From NCBI GenBank assembly GCA_002729295.1, contig PBTU01000106.1, forward strand, positions 1 through 16,638: 16,638 bases of DNA, read 5' to 3'. Within the stretch, counting starts at the first letter, position 1; every line of letters starts with the position of its first letter. The notes under the pieces were generated by a model that ran no database searches, was not told where the DNA came from, and worked only from the letters and a program-made list of their open reading frames with translations. The stretch is from Verrucomicrobiales bacterium. Lineage in GTDB: Bacteria > Verrucomicrobiota > Verrucomicrobiia > Verrucomicrobiales > Akkermansiaceae. Positions 1 through 9,000 of this stretch are shown in pieces. The position numbers and the translations under genes were made by a program.

Positions 1-581
1 CGGTCCGCCTGATGGAAAGCCCCGACTTAGCGGCCTTCAGTATCAACAAGGAGGACAAGAAAACACGTCAGCGCTATGGCGACGATCCGTTTGGCCAAGG
101 TTGCCTCCTTGCGCGACGTCTGATCGAGAGCAATGTGCGCACGGTCGAAGTCAGCTTAAGCGGTTGGGACACTCATATTAATAATTTCACCTCGATGCCT
201 CTCTTGTGCCAGACGATGGACCAGGCGATGGGAGCCTTGCTCGAGGATCTCGAAAGCAGCGGCAAGCTGGACGAAACCGTGGTGGTGCTGACCACCGAAT
301 TCGGGCGCACTCCCATCGTCAATCGCAACATCGGACGCGACCACTATCCCCAGGCCTTCACCAGTGTCATCGCGGGGGGCGGATTCAAAGGAGGCTACGT
401 CTATGGTAAGACATCCGAAGGCGCTGAAGAAGTGGTCGAAAAACCGATTACGATTCCAGATTTCAATGCCACGATCGCCTACGCTCTCGGCATCCCGACC
501 GACCAGGTCCTTTACAGCCCGAGCAAGCGTCCCTTTTCGGTGGCGCACAAGGGTCAACCCGTTCTCGATCTCTTCGCATGA
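1..581 (+). CDS. DUF1501 family protein, C-terminal part (5' end outside window)
   Basis: The reading frame is open from base 3, giving about 192 residues up to the TGA at 579–581. The true start lies left of the window. Family hallmarks occur in the usual order: 'LLARRLIESNVRTVEVSLSG' leading into 'GWDTH', then 'TTEFGRTP', 'GRDHYPQAF', 'GGGFKGG' and the terminal 'PDFNATIAYALGIP ... RPF'. DUF1501 proteins are exported, usually by Tat, and are generally placed in the alkaline phosphatase/sulfatase-like superfamily. No reaction is established for them. In planctomycetes and verrucomicrobia they usually sit directly after a PSD1/DUF1549/DUF1553 cytochrome-like gene, so such a gene is expected just off the left edge (inference). 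The stop overlaps the next start as ATGA at 578–581, which suggests translational coupling with the sulfatase. Family assignment is secure; function is unknown. Confidence 0.93.
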   Translation, partial: VRLMESPDLAAFSINKEDKKTRQRYGDDPFGQGCLLARRLIESNVRTVEVSLSGWDTHINNFTSMPLLCQTMDQAMGALLEDLESSGKLDETVVVLTTEFGRTPIVNRNIGRDHYPQAFTSVIAGGGFKGGYVYGKTSEGAEEVVEKPITIPDFNATIAYALGIPTDQVLYSPSKRPFSVAHKGQPVLDLFA

Positions 582-2791
582 CTCCGACTCCGGCACTCCC
601 GCTCCTGATTCTCGGGACAGCAATCCTCTGTGAAGCAGCTGAACGTCCCGCCCAGCCAAACATCATCATCATGATGGCGGATGACATGGGACTGGGCGAT
701 ACCAGCGCTTACCTGGGTAAGTCACTCGGACCAAATGCGAAGCCCATCGGAAGGACTTTGCGGACTCCGAATCTTGAAGACTTCGCGAAGCAGGCGGTCT
801 TATTCACCGATGCCCATGCGCCGGCCTCGATGTGCAGTTCGACCCGATACTCCCTACTCACCGGGAGATACGCTCATCGGGCTTATTTAAAATACCAGGG
901 ATGGTTGCCGCACGGACCGAACACGCCGATGATCCATCGCGACTGCCCGACACTTCCCGGTATGTTACAGAGTAACGGCTACACCACTGCGGGAATCGGA
1001 AAATATCACGTCGGCATGTCCTTCGATGACGGCCATGGCAAAGCCGCTGATGAGTATAACTTCGGTGATGTGGATTATACCAAGCCCTTTCTCGATGGTC
1101 CGACCCATCACGGGTTCGACGAATATTTCGGGGTGACTGGCAACACCGAAGATCCCCTCGATCTTGAGCCGAGGATCTATTTTCGAAACGATCGATGGAC
1201 CTTCACCGACCGTTCTAAAATGCAGCGAATAGGAATGAAAAGCCGCGAAGGACTGGTCCTTGCTGCTCCGGACTGGGACCTCTCGAAACTTGGACCCGAC
1301 TACTTGCGAGAGGTGCTGGCATTCATCGACCGGCAGTCCAAGGCACCGAATCCCTTCTTTCTCTATTACGTCCCCAACGCCAATCACTACCAAAGATACC
1401 CTGGAGGCGATTATGCGGTTCCCGATCGAATCGCCGGCATCCGAATCAAAGGAGAAAGCCGCTATTCAGACGGAGCACCTGCGGGGGATCGCGAGGATAT
1501 GGTCCTGGAAAACGACACCGCTTTCGGCGAACTCATCAAAACACTCCGCGGAACCAACGACCCCCGCTGGCCGGGCCACAAGCTCATCGAGAATACCTTG
1601 ATTATTTTCACCAGCGACAATGGACCCAACGTTGGCGACAACCTCGGGACTAATCAGGAGAGCGGCGGACTTCGCAGTAAAAAAGCCAAGATTTGGGAGG
1701 GCGGAATTCGAGTTCCCATGATCGTCTATTGGGAAGGCCATATCGAGGGAGGAAAGATCAACCGCAATGTCTGTTCGCTCACGGATCTTTACGCGACTTT
1801 GGCGAATGTAGCAGGCCATACTCTCGCTCCAAATGAGGCCCACGACAGCCTCGATTCGCTGGCGTATTGGAAAGAGGATAAAGAAAAACCAGACAATCGC
1901 GCCCGCGTCTTCTTCTGTCACCTCGGAACACCTTGGTCGAATGATGTTTTAGCGATTCGGAAAGGTAACGAGAAACTGCTTGTCGATGGCGGACTGGCGA
2001 TGCCTTCCATTTCTCGGGGTCAACGAGGTGCCTCGATTCCAAAAGCCTACTACGATCTCGAATCCAACCTTTATGAAGAAGGAAACGATATTCCGGAAGC
2101 TCACTCTGATCGGGCTGAAAAGCTGGCCACAGAGTTGCTGAGGATTCACAATCGAGGGCATAGCCGGGAATTAAATCCCGAGGAAGGCGACAAGCTCATT
2201 GTCGATGACGGCTGGCACAATCTGCGCAACGATATCGATGGACACGTTGGCTTCGAGTTTCGCCTTCGAACAGATCGAATCGTAAGTCACCTCGGCTTGT
2301 GGGACGACCAGATTAAAGACGCTCCCGTGAGGCCGGCCCGAAATATCCCAACCGAATTTGATCGAGACCGCCCATCTCTAGGCGACAACAAAAACAAAAG
2401 CGATTTGGCGGCGCCTCATATCATCCGTCTGGAAAAACTCGATGCCTCGGGCAAAGCCAGATTACTTGCAAAAATTGAGGCTCACGCTGGTTCAAAAGGA
2501 AAGATCGAAAACGAGTTCCGCTACTTCTCATTACCCGAAGCCGTGCCTTTGCGCACAGGTCAGATCTATCGCCTCACCATGTCCACTGCGGTTGGAGACG
2601 GAGATCATTTCCATGATCCGGGTTCGTTCGACGGCCTACCCCCGGTGGTGCATACAGATGTTGAAGTAGTTCGCGCTGTTTTGGTCCGGGACCGTCATTC
2701 AGAGGCGATTCCGGCCTTCGCTGACATGCACGAAGATTACTCCGCCTTCCGCTTACCCGTCGGGCCTACCCTGAAATTCAAATCCAATTGA
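578..2791 (+). CDS. Secreted type I (formylglycine) sulfatase with extra C-terminal domain
   Basis: A 737-residue protein whose ATG overlaps the upstream stop (ATGA), so the start is well supported. Residues 1–22 form a signal peptide with a likely cut near 'CEAA'. The sulfatase domain spans about 27–530. It has metal-binding Asp35-Asp36 in 'MMADDMG', the nucleophile motif 'MCSSTRYSLLTGRY' with Cys86 and Arg90, Lys142/His144 in 'GKYHVG', His270, Asp347-Asn348 in 'TSDNGPN', and Lys369 before 'WEGGIRVP'. Sulfatases of this type hydrolyse sulfate esters after Cys is converted to formylglycine by another enzyme, whose gene is not seen here. The motif reads C-S-S-T-R, with Ser where Pro is usual. 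Residues ~546–737 form an additional beta-rich domain ('VGFEFRLRTD ... HLGLWDD ... FRYFSLPEAVPLRTGQIYRL') resembling DUF4082-type beta-sandwich modules. The substrate cannot be read from the sequence; a sulfated glycan is likely. Confidence 0.93.
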   Translation: MTPTPALPLLILGTAILCEAAERPAQPNIIIMMADDMGLGDTSAYLGKSLGPNAKPIGRTLRTPNLEDFAKQAVLFTDAHAPASMCSSTRYSLLTGRYAHRAYLKYQGWLPHGPNTPMIHRDCPTLPGMLQSNGYTTAGIGKYHVGMSFDDGHGKAADEYNFGDVDYTKPFLDGPTHHGFDEYFGVTGNTEDPLDLEPRIYFRNDRWTFTDRSKMQRIGMKSREGLVLAAPDWDLSKLGPDYLREVLAFIDRQSKAPNPFFLYYVPNANHYQRYPGGDYAVPDRIAGIRIKGESRYSDGAPAGDREDMVLENDTAFGELIKTLRGTNDPRWPGHKLIENTLIIFTSDNGPNVGDNLGTNQESGGLRSKKAKIWEGGIRVPMIVYWEGHIEGGKINRNVCSLTDLYATLANVAGHTLAPNEAHDSLDSLAYWKEDKEKPDNRARVFFCHLGTPWSNDVLAIRKGNEKLLVDGGLAMPSISRGQRGASIPKAYYDLESNLYEEGNDIPEAHSDRAEKLATELLRIHNRGHSRELNPEEGDKLIVDDGWHNLRNDIDGHVGFEFRLRTDRIVSHLGLWDDQIKDAPVRPARNIPTEFDRDRPSLGDNKNKSDLAAPHIIRLEKLDASGKARLLAKIEAHAGSKGKIENEFRYFSLPEAVPLRTGQIYRLTMSTAVGDGDHFHDPGSFDGLPPVVHTDVEVVRAVLVRDRHSEAIPAFADMHEDYSAFRLPVGPTLKFKSN

Positions 2792-2884
2792 TTCCGCGAA
2801 GACCTTTCCCGGTAGAGAGAGACCCTCGTGATTCTTCTGCAAGAAAGCGGAAAGAGATTGCCTCCGATTGTGGTAAACAGAGAC

Positions 2885-4156
2885 ATGCACGTGTTTAGAA
2901 CCTCCACTTCCTTCGCTGCCGCCGTTCTATTGTCTTCCACCTTGTCCCCTCTCCTTGCAGAGGACTGGCCTTCCTGGCGAGGGCCTTCACACAATGGGAG
3001 CCGGGCCGGTGAAAACTACCCGACCAAATGGAGTGCCGACAAGCTCGCCTGGAAAGTTGCCCTCCCCGGGAAAGGAGCTTCCTGTCCAGTAGTGTGGAAA
3101 GACCGCATCTTCCTCACCGCACCCAACGAAGGCGTCGATACCGCGCTGGCATTTGATCTCGACGGGAAACAAATCTGGAAAACCGAATTCGGCGCCGAAA
3201 CCAAAGCCAAGCACATGAAGCTCGGTACCAGCAGCAACGCCTCGCCGATCACCGATGGAAAAGGCGTCTTCGTTTACTTTAAGAGCGGCACCTTCGCGGC
3301 TCTCGAAATGGACGGGAAGGTCCGCTGGAAACGAAACCTCGCCGAAGAGTTCGGTCGGCAGGATCTCTACTGGGACCAGGGAAGCTCTCCCATTCTCATG
3401 GGCGACCTCGTGATACTTCCCCGCCTGCATTCGGGAGATTCCTGGGTCGCCGGATTCGATAAGAAGACTGGCAAGATTCGCTGGAGACAGAAGCGTAACT
3501 ACAAGGTCCCTGCTGAGAATGACCAAGGCTATACCACGCCAATTCCGATTCGTCACGGCGACAAGGACGCCTTTCTCATTTGGTGCTCCGACCACCTGAC
3601 CGCCTATGCAGTTGAGGACGGTTCCCTGCTCTGGTCTTGCGGCGGATTCAATCCGAAGGGGAAAAAACTTTGGCCACCGATCGCAACCCCCGTGGTCGCA
3701 GGAGAGATCGCATTAGTTCCAGTCGGTCGGGACGACCGGAAGCAGGCTGAGGTTCACGCAGTTCGCCTCGGCGGAAAAGGCGACGTCACAAAAACTCATC
3801 GGGTCTGGGATACCAAAGACTTCGGCGTCTTCGTTTCGAGCCCAATCGAATACGAAGAAAAGGTCTACCTTCTTCGCCATAAGGGAGAAGTGGTCTGCCT
3901 CGACCCTAAAACCGGAAAGCCGCATTGGACGGCCAAACTTCCCAAGTCACTTATTCCCTACTACGCTTCTCCTGTGATTGCCGGAGGAATCCTTTACGCA
4001 CCTCGGGAAGACGGAGTCGTCTTTTCAGCCCGCATCGGTGACAAATTCGAGCTCCTCGGAGAGAATGACATGGGAGAGCAAATCCTAGCCACCCCGGTTC
4101 CCTTTGACGGGAAGCTACTAATCCGCACCTCTGGGCACCTCATGTGTGTGAAGTAA
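2885..4156 (+). CDS. Secreted PQQ-like beta-propeller repeat protein
   Basis: A 423-residue protein starting at ATG 2885. A GTG 57 bases earlier (2828) would add residues in front of a clear signal peptide ('FAAAVLLSSTLSPLLAED'), so the later start is preferred. No strong Shine-Dalgarno site is seen. After cleavage the protein begins 'DWPSWRGPSHNG', typical of planctomycete and verrucomicrobial PQQ-repeat proteins. Repeated blades follow, for example 'ALAFDLDGKQIWKT' (~87–100), 'AALEMDGKVRW' (~138–148), 'AGFDKKTGKIRW' (~189–200), 'AYAVEDGSLLW' (~240–250) and 'VCLDPKTGKPHW' (~337–348). The fold is the BamB/quinoprotein-type propeller. No dehydrogenase catalytic set or haem motif is visible, so a scaffold or binding role is more likely than PQQ-dependent oxidation. 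It lies 93 bp after sulfatase 1 on the same strand, probably in the same operon. Confidence 0.88.
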   Translation: MHVFRTSTSFAAAVLLSSTLSPLLAEDWPSWRGPSHNGSRAGENYPTKWSADKLAWKVALPGKGASCPVVWKDRIFLTAPNEGVDTALAFDLDGKQIWKTEFGAETKAKHMKLGTSSNASPITDGKGVFVYFKSGTFAALEMDGKVRWKRNLAEEFGRQDLYWDQGSSPILMGDLVILPRLHSGDSWVAGFDKKTGKIRWRQKRNYKVPAENDQGYTTPIPIRHGDKDAFLIWCSDHLTAYAVEDGSLLWSCGGFNPKGKKLWPPIATPVVAGEIALVPVGRDDRKQAEVHAVRLGGKGDVTKTHRVWDTKDFGVFVSSPIEYEEKVYLLRHKGEVVCLDPKTGKPHWTAKLPKSLIPYYASPVIAGGILYAPREDGVVFSARIGDKFELLGENDMGEQILATPVPFDGKLLIRTSGHLMCVK

Positions 4157-4231
4157 TACCGGCGATAATCGTATCATCCACATCCGGTCGAGAGGTCAGT
4201 GTCGCTGGTAAAAAAACCGTATGCTTCCTCA

Positions 4232-4253
4232 TTCTTTGCCAACAGGCAAAGGA
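4232..4253. terminator. Hairpin, possible terminator for the convergent operons
   Basis: CTTTGCC (4234–4240) pairs perfectly with GGCAAAG (4245–4251) around an AACA loop. A T-G wobble (4233/4252) and a T-A pair (4232/4253) extend the stem to nine pairs. No T-run follows directly on the plus strand. On the minus strand a run of T lies about 16 bases beyond the hairpin (A-tract at 4209–4216 of the plus strand). A terminator role is inferred from position and is not certain. Confidence 0.35.
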
Positions 4254-4274
4254 CCTCGTTGTGCAGATCTGAAT

Positions 4275-4330
4275 CTTTCATTTCGGGCATGAAAGGCAGT
4301 AAAGCACCCTGTTTTCAAAGGGTTGCCTTT
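4275..4330. repeat. Overlapping, mutually exclusive inverted repeats
   Basis: Two stems share bases. CTTTCAT (4275–4281) pairs with ATGAAAG (4289–4295) around a 7-base loop. AAAGGCA (4292–4298) pairs with TGCCTTT (4324–4330), enclosing an inner stem ACCCT (4306–4310) with AGGGT (4319–4323). Both cannot form at once, because 4292–4295 is used by each. No T-run follows. This may be a factor-assisted or bidirectional transcription end, or chance structure. Confidence 0.3.
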
Positions 4331-4447
4331 AATGAGACAAAAGATTGTTTGATTAGGAAAAGTAGCCGCCGCACTCTCCCGATTCGGTGCAGTGAAACAT
4401 GGCTCGGCAAATCAGCATGGCCTGGCCCGCCTGCTCTTCGGAAGGGA

Positions 4448-6079
4448 TTACTCGAAGAGAATATGCCTATATCGATAGAACCTCCGGAGTCGGGGGACGA
4501 CGGCTTCGGTCTGTGATGAGACTGTTCCGGTTGCGGTCACGGCGGCACCAACCTTTTCCCATGAATTCGCGGAAAGGTCGTCGGTTCCCTCGAGCTGATA
4601 GGCGGCGCCGGGGGATGAAGTCCAATTCAGAGTGACCTGCCCACCGGCATACTGAATCTGCGTGATGACGAGGGGCACCACAAATTCCAAGGCACCCATG
4701 TCTACGTCGCCGTTGATGACGCGCGTGATGCCGGCGTAATCGCCGCTTCCCGTCATCCAAGCTTCGTTGCTTCCGGTGTTCCGGCACGGGGAAGATTCGC
4801 TCAGGCGGTGATCCGCCGCGATCAGGGGATCGCTGCTAATGTTGCCGTTCGTCAACCTGATCCCATCCTGAATACAGTTGTGCTCCAGAGTGACGACAAA
4901 GGCTTCCGAGGGAAGATTGAACCCGCTGTTAGAGTAAAGGATATTGTTACGAATGACGGTTTCGTCCACCGGGTCGAATGAGGACTTCCAGAAAACACCC
5001 CCGGTGGTGTGAGATGAAAGATTACCGAGCACAGTGCAATTTTCCAGGCTGCCCCGTCCTTGGATATAGGCCCCGCCGCCATCCGATGGCACGCCAAAGG
5101 ATCCCGGAGGATTCTCCGGGTCGTAGTGGCTGAGATTATCCAACACGAGGCAGTTTCTCAAGGTCCCGTTTTCGATGTAGGCGCCACCCCCGATTCGGCT
5201 CCCGTTGTTTTGAATAAGACACCGCGTGACGACACCCCCTTCGCTGATATGCACTCCTCCACCCTGATTGCTCGGCCTGACCGCGCTTCCGACGGTAAAG
5301 GCGACCACCCCCGGGGAACCCTCATTATCGAAGATTTGGCAATCACGCATGGTTCCCCCGATCATGGTAACACCCCTGTATTGATTACTGTATATCTGGC
5401 ATTGTACGACCGTTGAGTAATCGCAGTCCAAGGCCCCTACCGAGGTGACATTGTTTCGGATGGTGCAACGCTCGATCAAACTACCGTTGCCGACATGGAC
5501 CGTAGAGGGATCCGAGAAACCATCGCCTTCTTTGTTGTTGTCGTAAAAGATGCAATCGCTCACGACGCTGCCGTCCCGGGCGGCCAGCGCGGCGCCGGCA
5601 GGCAGAATTCCGTGAAGCCCCTGATTGCCCCCGTTCTCCCGAAAGACGCAGTTGCTGATCACGCAATTTCTGGCGTAGACTCCCCCGCCGTATCTCCTCG
5701 CGGGATCACCAAGGAATCCCCCCTGTACGAAGCCATGTTGAATCGTCAAGTCGACGAGGTTCGCATCATTGATCTCAAAACAGCGAACATTGTTCCGTCC
5801 ATCAATCACGCAACCATCCGGGCCGCTGAAGCCCTTAATGGTGATGGCTTTATCCACGGTGATGGTTTCCTTCAGTAAATAGGTATGGTCAGCGAGATAG
5901 ATGGTGTCACCTTCCGAGGCGGCGTCCACTGCAGCCTGAATGTTCATGGCGGCCTGAGCCCAGTTCGCGAACGGCGGCGTATGATTTCCATCAGGACTTA
6001 CATAAAGGTCAACAGCCTGGGCCGCGGCTGTGATTACCCAACTCAAGGCAGCAAAAATAGACAGAGGTGTGTTTCTCAT
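4448..6079 (-). CDS. Secreted right-handed parallel beta-helix protein (choice-of-anchor Q type)
   Basis: A 543-residue protein with a signal peptide (1–22, cut near 'AQAVDLYV'). 'DLYVSPDG ... NIQAAVDAASEGDTIYLADHTY' is the usual entry to pectate-lyase-like beta-helices. Residues ~70–410 carry many turns of the form 'xxxxCxIxxN' ('NCVISNCVFRENG', 'SLIERCTIRNN', 'GTLRNCLVLDN'). The segment 427–465 ('SPCRNTGS ... DYAGITRVINGDVDMGALE') matches the choice-of-anchor Q pattern of Verrucomicrobia and Lentisphaerae. The last ~75 residues form a separate beta-sandwich module ('VTLNWTSSPGAAYQLE ... RRFYRYR') also found in the neighbouring large protein. No catalytic residues of a particular lyase or hydrolase can be named, so a carbohydrate-binding, adhesive or surface role is equally possible. 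The start follows the upstream stop by 15 bp, indicating co-transcription; only a weak GAGAG lies before it. Confidence 0.88.
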   Translation of the reverse strand: MRNTPLSIFAALSWVITAAAQAVDLYVSPDGNHTPPFANWAQAAMNIQAAVDAASEGDTIYLADHTYLLKETITVDKAITIKGFSGPDGCVIDGRNNVRCFEINDANLVDLTIQHGFVQGGFLGDPARRYGGGVYARNCVISNCVFRENGGNQGLHGILPAGAALAARDGSVVSDCIFYDNNKEGDGFSDPSTVHVGNGSLIERCTIRNNVTSVGALDCDYSTVVQCQIYSNQYRGVTMIGGTMRDCQIFDNEGSPGVVAFTVGSAVRPSNQGGGVHISEGGVVTRCLIQNNGSRIGGGAYIENGTLRNCLVLDNLSHYDPENPPGSFGVPSDGGGAYIQGRGSLENCTVLGNLSSHTTGGVFWKSSFDPVDETVIRNNILYSNSGFNLPSEAFVVTLEHNCIQDGIRLTNGNISSDPLIAADHRLSESSPCRNTGSNEAWMTGSGDYAGITRVINGDVDMGALEFVVPLVITQIQYAGGQVTLNWTSSPGAAYQLEGTDDLSANSWEKVGAAVTATGTVSSQTEAVVPRLRRFYRYRHILFE

Positions 6080-6094
6080 GATGCTCTCGGAACC

Positions 6095-9000
6095 CTACTC
6101 CATTTTCGCCGTAATACGAAAGAATTTCCGCGGTGCAGGAAGGGTGGAAAAGATCACAGACAAGTTGGTTCCAGTGCCTGCCAGAGGGAGACCAAGGTCG
6201 GTCCAGGTGCCGACCAGACTGTCGCTGAATTGTATCTGGTAGATCGCACCGGGTGCGGACAACCAGGTCAACCTGATACCATCGGGCGGGAGCACGGTGA
6301 CGCTCGGTCGGAGTGGAAAGGACAGCGTGGGATGGGATCTTGCCTCATACTCCTCGAGGTTGGTCGCCCCGTCGCCGTCCGGGTCACCGGCAGCTCCCTG
6401 GTAGGGATCGACGCTGCCGTCGTCGTTCGGATCCAACCCGTAATACGTTTCCCAACTGTTGGGAAGGCCGTCCCCGTCGTCGTCGTTGCCGTCGTAGCGC
6501 AAGGTAAGGACCTGTTCCGGCGTCTGATACGCACGGTTGCTCAGGGGCTGGGCCGCAAGGTTCAGGATGGCGTCGCCCTGCGACAGGGTGGTGCGATAGA
6601 TCCAACTTCCCTTGGTCGAATCCAGCGACACTCCGGCGGTGCTCTGGTTAACCAGGACGAGATGGGTGTCGGGCACGACAACGCCTGAAAGCTCCACCTC
6701 GGGAAACGGCTGCCAGTAGATCCCTCCGATTTCGGGGCCGAGCGGTTTCGGAGCGAAGCTCGCGGTGGCGTTTACGAGGGCGCTGATCTGCTGGTCCAAG
6801 ACGTCACGACGTAAATTGAGATACCCGCTGGTTGTCGCCGCCGATCCCTGATCCGGCACGCTCAGTCCGCTGGGGTCAATTAAGTTGAAGTGGTCGTTGA
6901 TAGCATCCGTCAGTCTGGAAGGAAGAAACCACCCGTCCAGTTCATCAGCCAGAATCTGGTAATAACCTCTCTGGAAATACGGAGTGCGCATCAAGGAATC
7001 CAGCGCTTCCAGTCCCGGGGGCCATTCCGGGCGCGGCAACGGAGTGTCCACGTGAACCGGCGTGCCGAGACTCGCCGGTTCCCACGTCGCATCAAGATCG
7101 AGCGGCTCCAGCCTCAGAAGACCGGAGTCCGGGTGCAGATAAACGCCGTGGTTGCCACCAATGCCGCCGAGGATCGTTTCGTTGTTTCCAAGCAAGACCA
7201 TCGAAGCAGCCCAACTCAGCCACTGGTCCGGTTCGATCACCTGTCGCACCGCCGCAGCGTAGTCCAGCTGGTTCGTGTTACGAACCACATCGAGCACCCC
7301 CAGAACTTCAGGAGAGACAACCCCCGTGTCTCCTTCGCCCCAACTTTCGTAAAAAGTCCCGGTGGACGCGCCGCGGTAGTTTCTTTCCAGGTAATCACCC
7401 CCGATCCGCTCTGCCCAAAGATACGGTCCTTGGTCCCGATGGTTTACGCGCAAGCGAATGGCCTGGAGCTCGGGGACGGCGAAGCCTGCTTCCTTGACGT
7501 ATTCCGTGGCCAGCCACTCCGGTCCAGGTCGCTTACCGTTGAAGTTTAAGCGGTCTTCGCCCGCAAACGGATGATCGTGCCTCAGGTCGATCCGGTACGA
7601 CTTGACCGACCACTGTCGCTTGAGCGTGCCCCGGTATCGATACCTAGCAAAAGGAAAGACCTCGTCGCCATAGGTCATCGTGATGGGCAGCAGTTCGTCG
7701 CTCGAGAGCTCGCGTGCCTGCAATTCGTCCAGCGTCTCGTGGGGAACAAGCAAGCGATACGACGGCACGCCATTCGGCGCGGGAGAGTCCAGGCAAAGGT
7801 AGCGCAGTGTGAAAGGAACCTGTCCTCCCGAGGCCAACTGAAAGACCGGCGCACCCAGCGGCCAGGTAGCGAAGTTGCCGGCATCGCCTTCCGCCTCGAT
7901 GTAATATTCGATCAAATTCCGGTCGGTCTGCGGCGGTATTACTGCGACCAGAGACGCGCCCGAAACCGGCATCATGGTGATCGTTTGATACACTGCGTCG
8001 GCATCTTCCTTCCAACGCAGGTGAACCGGGCGCCCCCCGTTCGATACCCGGGCGCGGATGGTGACCGCCTCAGCGGATGTTGGTGTTACCGGATAGTGCC
8101 CTGCAGAAAAAATGATTGCGGTGGCATTCGTCCCCGAACTGTTGGCAGCCCCGGGCGTTCCTTCCGAAGCAACGCTGCCCGCCGTCCAGGCCTCGGGGAG
8201 TGCATTGTCCATCGTCGGCGATCTCAACTCAAGCGAAGCACCTTCCCCGTCCGCCGATCGTGGCCACCGTCCACGATCCCGGTAAAAGACCGCGTCCACC
8301 ATATTCCCCAGCACGTCGTGCAGGTTCAGGTTTTCGCCCCGATTGGAAAGCCGGCGCGAGTCAAAAGGCCCCAGCGAATCATCCAAGGCATACTTTGCAT
8401 TCACCGATTCTGGATCATTTGCCACCACCAAGTAAGACCCCGAGGCGAGGGTCGCGTCCGCTGGGAACCGGTAGCGTATGCCGCCGTCAATAGTCCACCC
8501 GGACAAATCAACTACTTCGGGGCCCGCATTATACAGTTCAACGAACTCTTCCGCGTCATTATCGCCCGCAGGATGATACATGATTTCGGTAATGACGACA
8601 GCTGAGGTCGTCGGTGGGCCGTTTGCTTGACCCGGTGTGCCGTTGGCGGGATAGAAGCTCCAAGATGGTGAGCCGTCCGGATAACGGCCCCGCGTCACAT
8701 CGGCATTCTGGGCCCGGAACACGACCCGACTCTCCACCGTGAACCCGTCGGAACGGGTCAGGAAAAGTTCCTCGCCTCCGGCTGATATCCCGAAATTAAG
8801 CGTATCGAAAAACACTGCTTCGCCGGGTTGTAGGACTGTGTTCGGAGGGATAATCCATTCCGTCAACGTCGCTGCGTCGTCCGTCAAATACCACCCGGAA
8901 ATATCCCGCTCCGTGTCACCACGATTGTAGAGCTCAATCCAGTCCGCTGTTTCGAGATCCGAGGACGCCAGAAACTCGTTGATCACGACGGATCCCTCCG

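Larger units (their letters stand above)
4157..4447. other. Noncoding stretch between convergent genes
   Basis: These 291 bases lie between the stop of the plus-strand beta-propeller gene and the stop of the minus-strand beta-helix gene. No convincing gene is seen; the open frames on either strand have unlikely composition or overlap the 3' end of the beta-helix gene. The region holds several small inverted repeats (4232–4330), a short palindrome CCGATTCGG at 4379–4387 and an A-tract at 4209–4216, which is a T-tract on the minus strand. It probably contains the transcription ends of both operons. Confidence 0.6.

Noticed and set aside
578..652. Lipoprotein signal on sulfatase 1, because Cys18 follows a hydrophobic stretch
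   Set aside because: The residues before Cys18 are 'AIL', which does not fit a lipobox (Leu at -1). An ordinary signal peptide cut near residue 21 fits better.
2828..2884. Upstream GTG start for the beta-propeller protein
   Set aside because: It would put 19 charged residues ahead of a clear signal peptide; ATG 2885 gives a normal N terminus.
4199..4516. Plus-strand open frame of 105 codons after the beta-propeller gene
   Set aside because: It overlaps the 3' end of the beta-helix gene on the other strand, runs through the hairpin cluster and has no protein-like patterns.
5885..8605. Long plus-strand open frames (267, 219 and 344 codons) opposite the CotH and beta-helix genes
   Set aside because: They are rich in Arg, Pro and Gly without domain patterns and lie antisense to well-supported domains. 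They are by-products of the G+C-rich gene on the minus strand.
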